From the NCBI GenBank assembly GCA_029204225.1, contig CM055095.1, positions 19,053,450 through 19,117,449 on the forward strand: 64,000 nucleotides of DNA, in the 5' to 3' direction. Under the pieces are notes generated by a model that worked only from the letters and a program-made list of their open reading frames with translations, searched no databases and was not told the origin of the DNA. Below, piece by piece: positions 37,250-50,243 of the stretch. This DNA comes from Diphasiastrum complanatum (Eukaryota > Streptophyta > Lycopodiopsida > Lycopodiales > Lycopodiaceae). Made by a program: the position numbers and the translations under genes. Each line of letters starts with the position of its first letter. Positions within the stretch are counted from its first letter, which is position 1.

Positions 37250-37700
37250 CCAGTGAAACAAGCTGGTTTTTTCTCACCTTTTTTGTCTTCTTCGTTGCCT
37301 TAAATCTAAAGGCGCCTTCAGGATTTACATACCTTAAGTCTAAGGACACCTTTAGGATTTGCATACCTTCAAAATGTCCTTTGCCTCCACAATAGAAACA
37401 TTTTAGCTTGGATATATCTTTCTTCTTGCCAACAAATGTAGAAGGCTTACCTTGATCTTGACCTTTTGACCATTTGCTTTTGCCTTTGCCCTTGAACTTG
37501 CCTTTTGAGAACATAGCTTCCTCCTCTCCAACTTGAGATGTAGAAGTAGATCCTCCTTTTGCTTGGAGTCTAAACTCTTCAGTCACCAAGACCTCTTGCA
37601 AGTCCTCCATACTTGCCAATGTCTTTTGAATAGCAAAAATTTGCACCAAATTAGCATGATCATCCATCAAGCCATTAAGAACAACTTGAACAAGCTCCAC
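37250..37700 (-). pseudogene. Copia gag C-terminal relic with zinc knuckle
   Basis: Minus-strand frame of about 150 residues: a gag-like N-part (MDDHANLVQIF), a Lys/Gly-rich stretch (KGKFKGKGKSKWSKG), then CFYCGGKGHFEG. The last Cys of CX2CX4HX4C is shifted out of frame (VCKS is in the next frame). A 34-base tandem duplication at 37301-37368 follows. The N-terminal gag and all of pol are absent. Confidence 0.7.
37301..37368 (-). repeat. 34-bp tandem duplication in the Copia gag
   Basis: Two adjacent 34-base units (starting TAAATCTAAAGGCGCC and TAAGTCTAAGGACACC) with about six differences, so the duplication is old. It duplicates the region just after the zinc knuckle. Confidence 0.85.
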
Positions 37701-37789
37701 ATCCTCATTGCAGATTTATATTTGTCAATAAAGGCCTAAATAGTGTTTAACTGATTTTGGCAAGTAGATAAATGGATGAGGTCGGATCT

Positions 37790-38282
37790 GGACCCATTTT
37801 AACTCACTAGATTTCATACATTACATCTAGACTAAAATATCTAGATTTTTTGACGAAGTACCAAGAAGTTACCATTTAGGAAAAGTTTAGAGCATTTGGC
37901 CAAATGACATTTTGGAAGCTATAAATAGTTGTACCAACCTGGAGAATTAAGGATCAAGTTTCTTTCTTTGTGTAGAATTTATCTCTTGTGTTTCTATGTC
38001 CATCTCTTTTATATTTCCCAAGTTATCTTGATTTATAGTGTGTGGAATGTCAATTTTGTGATTGATATTGGATCCACACATGTGAAGGACAGAAGGCTGC
38101 TGCTATTGTATGGATGAGGATAGTACCTTACTATCTTTTTATGCTTATGATCAGGTCTTCGTGATTTATGCAATTCTAGCATGCCCAAATTGATGATTTC
38201 TATCTTGTAGTTAAATCTAGATGTGCACCCAAATTTGGTCAAGATCTTAGCAATCCATTAAGTATGTTTTGTTTTTTTCACA
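37790..38282 (+). mobile_element. Probable Copia 5' LTR
   Basis: Sequence directly upstream of a primer-binding site. Short stretches (GGCCAAATGAC, AGCTATAAATAG) resemble the 3' LTR at 40288, and the TATAAA could be its promoter. The left boundary is not defined. Confidence 0.45.
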
Positions 38283-38294
38283 TGGTATCAGAGT
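38283..38294 (+). other. Copia primer-binding site
   Basis: TGGTATCAGAGT, one base from the initiator methionine tRNA complement. A leader of about 590 bases leads to the gag start at 38886. Confidence 0.75.
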
Positions 38295-38885
38295 AGGTTG
38301 CAGGCCAAATTTGGAGCATTTTTCAAATCTAGAGGTGGATTTGAGGCCGCCATAAATTCTATGTAGATTTGGAAGTGTTTCTTTCTCAAATCTTGCATTC
38401 TCAATCATAGAAAGTGGATCTTTGTGATCCTAGCATCAATTTAGGTCAAATCACTTGGAGTAGGAGGATTTTTGAAACCACTTATTGGAATGTGGAGACA
38501 GAAGTTGCTCATGATTGTGGTTGGTATATTAATCTAGATAATATATCAAGATTCTAGCTTTTGCATATAGTTTTTGGCTTGATTCAATATTTTGCATTTT
38601 TGGAAGAATCCTAAACTTGATAGGATCTCTTGATTTTAAGTTTGTGGACTTTTTCAAGAGTGTGTTTCAATCTTAGGTGCTGGAAAAATTTCATCATATT
38701 GTGTTTAGGTCTAGTGTGATCAATAAATCAACATTCTATGTGCCAGGATTTGCTAGAAGAGAGAAAAGGAGAGGCTAGATTGTTTCCAAATCTTTGTAAT
38801 TTCTTCTTGAGTTTCATTCATTGATTTTCAAGAGAGTGCTAAGTGCATTAGAACAGGTTCAAATAGAGGATCAGATCATTTCAAT

Positions 38886-39330
38886 ATGGCAACCTCAAGT
38901 GGCTTCATGTTGGAAGGCAATGATAGGCTTACCTCAACAAATTATTCAACTTGGAAGGTGAGGATGGAATCTTTGCTAGACATGAATGATTTGATGGATA
39001 TTGTTGTAGGTGTGGAGGAGAGACCTTTGGAACCTCAAGAACAATTGAGGTATAACAAGAGGGCAAAGAAAGCTCTACATGTGATCAAGATGAATGTGAC
39101 TAATGAACTTCTCAAGGAAGCTGGTAATTGCACAACATCTAGTGAGGCTTGGGAATCCTTGAAGAAGGTTTATGAGTCCAAGTCTACATCTAGGGCTCTA
39201 TCCCTAAGGAGGCGAATTTTTTAAAGTCTTCAAAAGAAGGATGAAGGTGCTCATGCTTTTTAAAAAAAAGTTAAAGCTTTGAGTGATGAACTAGCATGCA
39301 TTAGTGGTGGAATATGGAGGAAGCAAGCAA
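38886..39330 (+). pseudogene. Copia gag N-terminus, truncated
   Basis: Opens with MATSSGFMLEGNDRLTSTNY followed by STWKVRMESLLD, the standard Copia gag start (W-x2-R/K-M). Then AWESLKKVYES and LSLRRRIF. A stop at 39222-39224 is followed by recognisable continuation (QKKDEGAHAF, VKALSDELACISGG) with a second stop. The rest of gag and nearly all of pol are missing before the 3' LTR. Confidence 0.8.
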
Positions 39331-40200
39331 ACTAACATTCATGACTTTGTTCTCAATAATGTTTGTTGCTAACATTCATGACTTTGTTTTCAATCATGTT
39401 TGTTGCTATCTTATAGAGATATCAAAGGTGGAAGCATGGAGGAACCCATTCATTATGATCGTATGTTGCTCTTCATGTTGTTTTTTCATCTCAATATGTA
39501 AAATTGATGTAAGAAATAGTGAAGCATCCAATACTTATTGTACATTTTGTAATCCACATGTGTGTGAGCAAGTTCACACGTGTGAAGAATAGGCCTAGGG
39601 TCGTTAGGTCCTAATCATAGGAGTTATATAGGAAGTTTCGTCAATTTTTCTAAAATTTAGGAGCTACCAAAAATCATGGAAGCTGGTGTTAATCTAACTA
39701 CCGTAGATGGTATACCTCATGGTTAGGTCAAATTGACTTGAGTAGGTCAACCTAATGATATTTTGGTACATGAAACCTGCTCAGCTAGCCAAGGATAGGA
39801 TCCTATTTGTACTTGCAAATCATTCAATCAATGTGGGAGAGATCATGATTTTGGAGCACTTTACAATTTTGAGTTTTTACACCATTTTCATTGAGATTTT
39901 TTGATGTGAATGCAATCCAAACTTAGAAAAGTTGATTCTTTTTTATTAGGCTATACTACATACTGTACTTCACATGTGTGAGATAGTTCTATAGTGTTTT
40001 GATCAAAATTATATTGTTCTTACTTGATTAGATCCAAACTAGATCAAGATTTGAGTGCTATTTTTGCAATAGATTGATTAACCAAGTATCCAATCACTCT
40101 TGAAAATCTTTTGTAGATCCATTTAGGGTCCTAAACACTAGTTTTTAAGACGGGGACACTATTCTCTATATCAATTCTGAATTCTTTCCATTTCATATAG
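39331..40200. other. Decayed Copia interior, no recognisable domain
   Basis: AT-rich sequence between a truncated gag and the RNase H tail of the same relic. A short tandem repeat of AACATTCATGACTTTGTT occurs near 39333-39385. No pol motif was found. Confidence 0.35.
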
Positions 40201-40940
40201 ATACTCAGATGAAAAGACTTATTTATAAAGCATAGATCACTTACAAGATTATGTTCTAAATCCATGCTAAAACTAGTTGAAGGGAGAGTATGAAAATTGT
40301 CAATTAGTTTTCTAGCTTTCTAGTTAGTTTGGCAAATTGAGCCTATATGAGGCCAAATTAGAAAAAAAAATTCACATCATTTTCTCAAATGTGTGAAATT
40401 AGTGGATGTGACCATTTTAAAGGTGGGTCCAAGCTCACTCATTCACATAGTCACTTAGTCATGCAAAAGTCCTTTTTAGCTTTATTTGGCAATTTTGGCC
40501 AATATGACTAGTTTAGGTCAAGTTTTGGATAAGCGAGGCCAAATGACTCTAGAGCGAGGAGAGAGAGTCATCAATTTTAGCTATAAATAGTAGGTGACTA
40601 TGGAGAATATAGAACTAGTGGCATTCCACTTTTGTAAGGGGAGTGAATACTACCTTGTCATATTTGTTCCTCTTCTACTTTTGAGTAGAATACTTGATGT
40701 ACGCTTGTTCTAACTCTATTTGAGAGTGGTAATAAATTATTTGTTGTTGTTGTACAACCTGTTAATAGAGAATTGGATCAAATCTCTCTGTGTGTTGAAT
40801 AGCTTTTAATTCTATCTTGTTGTGTTATATTGATCTTGATCAAACTAGAAATTCTATGGGTAGAATTGTCTACAAATCTGACATTTGTTTTTGTGCATCT
40901 TCTATTGTGCCTAGATTTATATTTAGGATCATATTGTATC
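40200..40940 (+). mobile_element. Copia RNase H tail, polypurine tract and 3' LTR
   Basis: The stretch 40200-40287 aligns with the minus-strand RNase H tail at 56120-56200 and ends in TTGAAGGGAGAG. The LTR from about 40288 (TATGAAAATTGTC) aligns over about 400 bases with the minus-strand LTR starting at 56117, sharing CTAGCTTTCTAGTTAGTTTG, GACTAGTTTAGGTCAAG and CTTTTGAGTAGAATA. The right end is approximate. Confidence 0.75.
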
Positions 40941-40959
40941 TTAAATTTTCACTAAGAAA

Positions 40960-43640
40960 TAGCAAGAGATGTCGTATTTAGCGAGGCCCAAGGAATGGGG
41001 AACACTGAAGGTCTTGGCCACCAGTAGGGGCTCAAGGGGAATTTCATAGTTCTGTCCCTCATGGGTTATTGTGAAATAGTCCATGGCTTGAAGACTAGCT
41101 GGACTAGGGTAATGTCTTGAAAAATTGGGATATCCATAGAAGTGAGACCAAGACTACGACGCAACCATTCGTCCATAAGGCACGAAGCTCTTGCTCCAGT
41201 AAAAAGGGACAAGAATATCAGGGAATGTTGGTGGTTTCAAAAGTGGTGGCAGATTCGGGTATGTAGATGTTTTGGATGGAAAAGTAGGGTGTCATTGGGC
41301 TCAGTGGCTAGGGTAACTGCACTATGGGTAAATCGTAGGCATTGGCTTGCCAATGTAGGTGAAAGGCAATGTTTTAGGACCACTGGGATTTGGAGGGGGG
41401 TAGGGAAAAGATATGATTGAAAGATGAGTAAAACAAGGAATGAAAAAAAAATAGATTCTAAGTAAATATGTAAAATCGTATTTTTGTTTTGTTTTGTTTT
41501 TTTAAATAGCGCGAGGAATAGGATGGGCGAGTAAAAGGTCCAAGTATTTATTTTGTCAGGAGAAGCTAGCAAAGGGTGCTAGAAAAGGCACGAGTAAAAA
41601 TAGTAAAAAATAAGAAAAAGATCTCTAAGCGCAAGTCTTAGGCCATGAGTAAAAAGAGTGAGTAATAAGTGCGAGTATTTATAGCATAGAAGAAGGTATC
41701 AGGAGGCAGTAGGAGCAAGTGCAAGTAAAAAAGGTCACTGGCAAGTAAAATCGATGAGAAAACATGTCAGCGAGTAATCATGTGAGTAATAGCGCAAGTA
41801 ATATCCATAGTTTTCATTGCGTATTGATAGACTATAAAATTTAACTTGCCTACTACTATTTTTGAAAATTGATCATGTGAGTGCCAAATGGACGAGGATT
41901 ACTGGGTGCACTGTTTGTTTTTAGATTAATTGTCAGATTAGACAATTATTTTGATTAGAAACTCATATTGTTTACTAAAAAAGACAATTTTTGCAAATAT
42001 CTAGCCTATCTTTGATTCAAGCTAAGATTTTTTTTTTACAGATCAAACCATGGGTGTATCTATAAATGATGACCACTTTTTGGCCATACTCACTAATGTC
42101 TATAAAGAGTTGTTGTCTGTTTTGAATGTCTTCTTAAAAAAACAAGGGAGAAATTCAAAAAAGAAAAGAATTCAATTGAACAAGGGGATATACTGGGTGA
42201 GGGGTAGGGTGTATACAATGGATAGAGCTCTTTGTAGCCTAGTAAGCCTTCTTAAGACTCGAATTAGTCTATCAAAAAGGGATTACAGCTAAAAAGCATT
42301 TCTAAATTCCCTAGTTATGAAAAAAAATCTCTAGCCTACATTCTAAAAGGTTGAACTACTTTGACTACATCTAATCGGTTTAGCTATTCCTTAGATATAA
42401 TTATATTACGCCTGACTATTTAACACGAACTAAACTATCCATTGTTAACTAAACTATTTAAAGCTAGTTAAACTATCTAGCTCTAACTAACTTGTCTATC
42501 GTTAAGAACCCCACCTAACTTACATATTATAACTTGAATTAGTGCTAACTAATATATGTTATGATCTAAGCGGAGATCTAAAAGAGCAATGAGCATTTTA
42601 GAGAGCTCACTTTCGACTTTACCATAGTTGTTGACCAAAAGCTGAAGGGCTTGCATCTTGGATGCACCCAAGCGTACCCCAGATGAGAATATACTTGGTC
42701 TCCTCACTATGCAGGTAACCACATGAGAAATGAATGTCCAAATTTGAGAAAGAGGTTAGAATGGTCTACCCGATACTGTCTTGTTTGCAACATGACCAAT
42801 CAGAACACCAACGATTGTCGATCTAACCTCATAAACAAGCTGCTCACCTAGTCCTAAATCATACTCCTTTGGTGCAGTGACAATGTGCCTTATCCTAACC
42901 ACCGCTGAGACTGGCCTTGCCTCCCATTCCAACTAGAATCCAAGGGTTAGTAGTACAAAATCCATAATGTATGCAACTTTTACATGGCCGAGATTATCAT
43001 GTCAATACTATTGGCCATAGAAGCAAAAGATTTATGAAGTTTAGCCTTATGTTTCAGTTCGTTAACGTTTTCAATCATTGGAGGAGTTACTTGAGTCAGA
43101 GCTTGTGCTATCACTGTCGTCTACCCTCTTGATGGCATCAACACATGCGGCTTGGAATTAGACATATTTGTCTCCCCATTTCAGCAGCTGCCTAATTCCC
43201 TTAGATAATCTTGCGATGAACCATGTCAAGATGCTATGGTTTGAGACAATATCAAGGTGGCAACTGTGGCTTGATCTATTCAATGCAGTCACACGAGGAT
43301 TTGTGTTTCTTATCCATGCGGATTTGTCCTAGCTGCAGGAAGGAATAAAAAAAGAAGCATATGGTCTTGAATAGGTTGATGAACTTGGCTTGCAAGATAT
43401 CTCAATTATCACTCTCATTCTGCTGCAGATTGAAGTACCAATCTTTTATAGTGTCAGTAAGGTACATGTTAAAGTAGCATAACAACTCTTACGGGTTCAT
43501 CTCTGTACCTAGGTGTAGATTTGCTGGAATCATTTGCGATCTTTCTTTTCATAAAAAAATGTCGATTGCTACTAAGCCTACTAGATATGGGTTTCATTCA
43601 TACTCTTGGTCATAAAGCTGAGACAAGAAACTAGGATCGT
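40960..43640 (-). pseudogene. Gypsy gag and protease relic
   Basis: Minus strand, 43080-43640: a retrotransposon gag block (CYFNMYLTDTIKDWYFNLQQ, then ILQAKFINLFKT) preceded by an acidic N-part. Minus strand, 40980-41230: a protease-like block (LFTGARASCLMDEWLRRSLG) in which the catalytic Asp of DTGA is lost. Many stops occur and no RT is present. The stretch 41.4-43.0 kb between them holds nothing else recognisable. Confidence 0.5.
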
Positions 43641-45612
43641 CCATCGCGGGTGGATCTATCCCAATGTGAAATTGTAGTCCAAGAATGATCATCTCTCGAT
43701 AGATCATTGAAATGTCAACTAGGGTTGCTTATGCAACTCTACGACACTAGAGTCATCACGCTTCATGCAATCTTAGTTCAGGAGAACCACAGAAAGTCAT
43801 GACACGTCTAGGTTTTGTATGATAAATATCTTTGACATGTAAAGTACTTAGCCTTGTTAGTCAATAGTAAGGTACACAAAAAACAACTAAAATTCATGTG
43901 TAAGAGTCCTTAATGAAGTCATGCAAATCCAAGAGAATGGGGATGTGCATTTACAACGATCAAATGCGACAGACCACCGAACATTGGTCAATGGAGTCTC
44001 TTGACTTGTTGCTTTATTTTACCAACTGAATGACTAGATAGGTGATCAGACGAGAAAGATATAATATATATATGTCCATATTGTCCAATTGTTATTTGTT
44101 TCATCTCATGTCAAGTTTTGCATAGCATCTTATAGTTTATAGTTAAATTTGTGGTTGCCATTACTACTATCATGAATATATATTCACTTACCTTTGCTAA
44201 CACTTTAAATGGATGCCCACATTCAAAATCACAAAAAATTTAGAAACCTCCCCCTCTCCCTTGTTTGATGAATTCCTAATCCATCGGTTTGTGATGTTAA
44301 AAAACAACTAATTGTGCTAAGGGCTCCAACCCCTCTATACCATAAATAATTTACAGGCCGAGTAACGTTATGGACCACCTTATGGCATGCAATTTCAAGT
44401 GTGGGCATGACAAATGTGCTGAGTGCTATTATCTCCTAAGTGCATGAATTTCTTTGTGCCATAGGGCTTGTTTAGTGGAAATCAATCCATGTGGTAATCT
44501 TGATACTCTTTATTCTTTGTCATGAATGCACAGTGGTCTTCTTCATTGGCTATTTCTATTAGTCATGTCGATCGACATTTTCATTGACTTGGTCGGAGCT
44601 GAGATTTTGCTGACCTTTGTCGAATCTCATGTATTTATGCAAATTTGGACGACTTGTGTCGAATCTCGTGTAATCTGTAGGCTCTCCTATGTAATTATGC
44701 AAACTATCAAAATTTGTGAATAAAACTGCAGACTATCTACGTCTTTTAGACTAACAAGGTATTTACAATGAGTTGGCGGATCTCAGAAGGCAAAATGAAG
44801 TGAGTAGGAGTAAGATTAACTCCAACATTTGGAAGTTCCACCATGAGGGGAATGATCCCCCATAAACTCCCCCCACCCACCACCCAAAAAAAAATCAAAC
44901 TTAATATCACAAGTGTGAGATTATTTGTAATTTTTTTTAAAGTTTTAAAAAATGGCAAATGTTTATGTGAATAGCCAATGACTAGCAATTACATAGCACA
45001 TGCACCTTCTATGCATGCATTGTGGCAGCCGCATGAATGCTTATGTGTTGATTTCATATTGATTATTAACATGAGAGTTTTGGTGAAATGTTTAAATAAT
45101 CAAGAATCACATATAGAATGTGTTTATGTAAGTGAATCCAGAATCAAGGAAAAAAGGAACCATTGACATTAGGGGGGAGGGCCGTCTCAAAGGAGATGCA
45201 AAGTGGAGGGTCGAAATTTTTTTGGGTTACATAAACAAATTGTCACAATTGATAACTTACACAACCTTCCGCACAAAAGGTTGCGTAAATTTTGGAGTCC
45301 TTAGAGTGGAAGGTTGAGTAAAGCTATAACTCATATAAATGGCGAGATTCTCTAGGTGACTTGTTGGCAAAGCGTTCTAAAAAAAATGTCAACACTCATT
45401 CAGGAAAATGAGATCAATATTCATGACAAATGTTGACTATGATTTGGTTTTGTTGAACTAAAAAACTTGATGTTGCTCTTGGCATTGCATCTACTATACT
45501 ATTGGTTGCTCTCCAAAAAGCCTCACTTTTGTACTCTCTTTTTTTCCTTTCTTTTTACTGGAACCGAGAAAAGAGAAAGAGAGGGAGAGGGAGAGGCATG
45601 TCTCTTATTTGA
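43641..45612. other. Intergenic DNA upstream of the aspartate kinase gene
   Basis: No domain, RNA gene or clear transposon structure was recognised. The reading frames are short and lack codon structure or homology I can name. Confidence 0.35.
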
Positions 45613-45628
45613 GGGGGGGGGGGGGGGG
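45613..45628 (+). repeat. G16 homopolymer with flanking GA-rich DNA
   Basis: Sixteen consecutive G in a purine-rich stretch (45565-45650), about 380 bases before the aspartate kinase start. It lies in the probable promoter region and could form a quadruplex. Confidence 0.9.
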
Positions 45629-45808
45629 TGGGCGAGAGAGAGCTCCTGTGCCTGTTTCTTCTGAGGGTATCCACCCACGTGTTCCACGTGAATCGCTTTT
45701 GGCAATGATAGAGGCCACTATGATTGTTTGCAGTTCGCAGAGCAGAGCAGAGCATCGCTGCAATCAGTGCAATGCAGGCAACAGGAGGCTTAGATCACAG
45801 CAGGCAGC

Positions 45809-45930
45809 ATGGTCGGTTGCTTTCTGTCATGAGCTCTAAGCTGATTTGTCATTAGTGTAGACTCTGTACATGGTCGGTTGGTTTCTTCAATGCGCTCTAA
45901 GCTGATCCATCATTCGTGTAGACTCTGTAC
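45809..45930 (+). repeat. 61-bp tandem duplication in the aspartate kinase upstream region
   Basis: Two adjacent 61-base units beginning ATGGTCGGTTG and ending TGTAGACTCTGTAC, with about ten differences. It ends 76 bases before the chosen start codon, so it lies in the promoter or 5' UTR. Confidence 0.9.
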
Positions 45931-46006
45931 ATAGTTTCGAGGTAGAAATAGCTTTGTAGGTTTTTGTTCGTTTGGATTGAGAGGGTGTGGGAGAGCGATA
46001 ACAGAG

Positions 46007-49000
46007 ATGGAAGGCACTCTGTTGACCTACAGAGCTGTTTCGCCATCTCTGTTGCTAGATCCTCCCTTTCAAGAGCAATCCCGGGGACATGTATCTCAAA
46101 TGGGATGTTTGGAAACATTTGGGGCTTGCCCACATTACACAAATTCTGGAGTGGGTTTTACTTGCCGATCTGCTTTGCACACAAATCGCTATTCCCCAAG
46201 AGACACAGTTGCTATTCACCAAGATAGAAATCCCTATTCCACTCTTGCAGGATGCCTTCTTAAAAGCCAGGCATGTGAGTTGGCGCCCATCTCTTTTGAA
46301 GGTTTGAGAGGAGCAGAACATGGTCAGAGTTTTCTGTTGAGGTTCTATGGTCTTGGGTCATCGAGCTGCAAAAAGAATCTACATTGTTCTGTGGTAAGAT
46401 GCGAAAGTGAGGCATCGGTAGCTGCTGTTGTGGAAAAACCCGAAATATTGCGACCGACCAGTCTTGTGCAGCAGCAACTGACATGTGTGATGAAGTTTGG
46501 GGGATCGTCTGTGGCTTCAGCTGCGAGAATGAGAGAGGTGGCAGATTTGATTCTGAGCTTTGAAAAGGAGAGGCCTGTGATTGTGCTCTCAGCAATGGGG
46601 AAGACCACCAACAAGCTCTTGATGGTACGAGTAGAAATTGGGTTTTGTGCCTCCCTGAAGTCTTAGCTCTGAAACAGATATCTTTAGTATGACTGAAGGG
46701 TTTCGTGTATTATGAAAATGTGCATGTGTTCTATTGCAAAGTGTTTAAGTGCCATTAGAATTTGATGTTCCCCTAGTTGTGTTTATTTCAGCTTTCACAT
46801 AAACGTTTTGGTTGTTACAGTGATTGATTTCTTTCCCTCCCTTTTAAGTTTTCTTGTGCCTGTTGTACCTTCATGCTAAAGTTGACAGTAAAAATTGTGT
46901 ACTAATTTCAAACTTGAGCGAACGTCGTTGTTGATTTTCTGGAGCCTCCTCTTATATTCATCTTGCCTTCTGGTCATGGGAGAATCTCGCAGCAGGCGAG
47001 ACTTGTATCACCTGCCATTTTCCAGACATCTCAACATTGAAAAAAGTTGAATTTTGGACATGCTTGAATTCTTGGGCAATTTGAATATTTGTTGGAGAAA
47101 GACTGCAAGCAAAGAGCTTGAGAAAGGATCATTGATTTGTGGGATTGCAGTTACCAATAATTATAGCTCCAAGCACTTTTTTTTAAAAGAATATTTGATG
47201 GGATTCATTACGTTTTATCATAAATTTGTGAATATGAAATTTCCCCAGTTCAACTCAGATGTTTTGATGTACACCACTTCCAGTAACTTGGTTGTCTTAC
47301 CTGCTTTGCAGGCTGGGGAAAAGGCTATAACTTGCGGAATTGAGTTGTCTTGCTTCATCGAGGAGCTAAGAGCGGTCAAAGATCTACATCTTAGGTTTCT
47401 CCTCTTAGATCAGTTCATTATGCGCCAAAAATGAGACCTTATGTAGAATCCTATGTGTTATGCAAGAAATGTTATATCTTATGCGTGAAAGTATCCAAAG
47501 TGCCTTAGATCAAACCACAATCACCATAGCAAGCACCTCAAGCTCTCAAATTGGCACAACAAAAGTTACTCTGTCACAAGGGAAAACTGTACATATAGTC
47601 TGGTCTTGAGTGCCTACGTCGCAATTGCCTGGAATGTCATGTCAATGGTTTTGAGTTTTGGTCCTTGGACTTCTCCAAATTTTTACATTAATAATCATTA
47701 ACCAACATAGACATAAAGAGGTTAACCACCAGTTTGAATTTTATGCACTACGATCACAGGTACTTTTGCTTGGCAGTGTGGAGAAATAGAGCGAATGAGT
47801 TGAAAGAAAGGGAGTGCTGTAAAGAGCTAGTGGCACGTACTAAATTATTGTACATGATAATAAAAGTTCTGGATGTGAGGCAGAACGACTCCATAAAAAA
47901 CCTTACAGTACCTGAAGAGTCATAGAACTCTGCCGCATTCTAGCTGATCATATTTTTCTGACGCATATTAACAAATGATTGCACGCAGGAACATTTACCT
48001 GTAGATATTGCTTCGTTGTGACTAGATTGTGACAAAAGAAGCTTTTGTGATATTCAATCATAAGTAACTCTTTACTTTTTAAACTTCTGATTTTTTCCTC
48101 TCTCGTCTACATCACTGCAAAGAAGCTACCTTGTGGATGAGCTGACCAAAGCATCAGCATCCTTAAGAGTACATTTTAATGGAAACGATTCTACCTAGTA
48201 CCAAATCAGTGCAAAAGTAATCTCAATAACATGTCTTTTGCCATCTGTTTTTGCTTAAGCTGAACTGTCTGTGTCCTTTATATCTTGTAAGTTCTCTGTT
48301 CTGTTGTGTTTGCAGCACTGCAAACGAACTCCAAGTTGATCAAAGCGTTATCCAGGGTATGTAACCTTGTGTTGGTCCTTTGATGGCATTTTGATACAAT
48401 TCAAATTGTTTAGGTCTTCAACTCGTGGCCTAACTTCAGTTTAAAGTGGCCTGAACTCCTCGCTGCTTTTAGCCACCTGCTTGAACGTAGACAATCTTAC
48501 TGCTGACCAGGTCTTTTGTCTGAGCTTGAACAACTTCTTACGGGAATTTCATTGATGAAAGAGTTAACTTGCCGGACAAAGGATTATATTATGTCATTTG
48601 GGGAGCGATTGTCAACCAGGATATTTTCTGCATACCTAAATAACTGTGGTGTTAAGGCGAGGCAGGTCTGTTTTCATTTCTTTGCAATATTTCCTTAATT
48701 TATAATTGTTGTAGTGACAACAATAGTTTGGCTCTTCTAGTGTTCATTTGAGGTTGGGGTGATCACCTGGCAATGGTTAGATAACTAGGCTGACCAAGAT
48801 GTTTGACTCTTCTAGTATGATGCATCTGAGGTTGGGATAATTACCACCGACGAGTTTACAAATGCTGAGATTTTGGAGGCCACTTATCCAGCTGTTGCCA
48901 AAAGGTTACATGAAGACTGGCAAAAAGATCCTGCCATTCCGATTGTCACTGGCTTTCTTGGCAAAGTACGACAACCCATGTTAAATATGTACCTTTTACT

Positions 49001-50166
49001 AGTTGTACAGTACTAAGACAATCTAGCTGCCTACCTGCTCTTGAATTCCACATCCTAAACAAAGCCTTGTCTTCTTCTCGGAAAGTCATTTCTTATTTTC
49101 ACATTATGAGGCTCAAACTTTTGATATGCAAATGATATGACTGTTAAAACTGTAGTCTGTGATATGACTGTTAAAACTAGGGTCTGTTCTTCGGCATACA
49201 GGGACAAAAAACAGGTGCAATAACTACATTGGGTAGAGGAGGAAGTGATCTAACAGCTACTGCTATAGGAAGAGCACTTGGTTTACGAGAAATACAGGTG
49301 TTGTGACCTTCACCATGATTTTTAATACACAGTTTCAACATAATCTGCTGAAAAAAATCTGGTTCAATATCCAGTTTTAGAAAACATCAAGATCCGATTT
49401 TAAATGAGTTGTTTTAAAGCCATTGGTTTATTCTTGCACCCCAGCAAAGAAGTTGCTTCTGGTTTTGAATGTTCGAGTTTCCTTGTAAGAAACAGGTTTG
49501 GAAAGATGTAGATGGTGTTCTTACCTGTGATCCCAACATTCATCCCTTTGCAATGCCTGTCCCTTGCCTGACTTTCGACGAGGCCGCAGAACTTGCCTAC
49601 TTCGGTGCTCAGGTAGACTATTTTATCATTGAGATGTCAATCTCCATAGTGATTAGACTAAACTTGAACCAATTTTTTATGATCTTATGATTATTCTGTC
49701 TCGATTGGCATGCCAAGAGTTAACATTGACGATTATCTGTCAGGTATTGCATCCTCAATCCATGAGACCAGCAAGAGAAGCAAACATACCAGTTCGTGTG
49801 AAAAATTCCTACAACCGGGATGCTCCTGGTACTGTGATCACCAGGTCACGAGATATGAGCAAGGTGAGCAGTATCACTCAGGCACTGCCAGCAAGGTATT
49901 GAGTTGAATGTGCCTATATAAAATATATATAGTGTTTTCTATGTTTGATTACTCTACTAACTATAGTTTTTGTGTGGTAGGTTTTGCTGACAAGCATTGT
50001 TCTTAAGCAAAACATTACTTTGCTAGACATTGTGAGCACCCGAATGCTTGGACAATATGGCTTTCTTGCAAAGGTCGGTAATCTTAGAAATAACCTTAGA
50101 AATATTGGGGGCTCAATCTGAAGTTGATGTGCTTAAAAAGAGCCCATCAAATTGTTGTTGTGGCAT

Positions 50167-50243
<77 letters not shown>

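Noticed and set aside
46055-46614. Minus-strand frames opposite aspartate kinase exon 1
   Set aside because: Shadows of the real coding strand, which has clear homology and splice sites.
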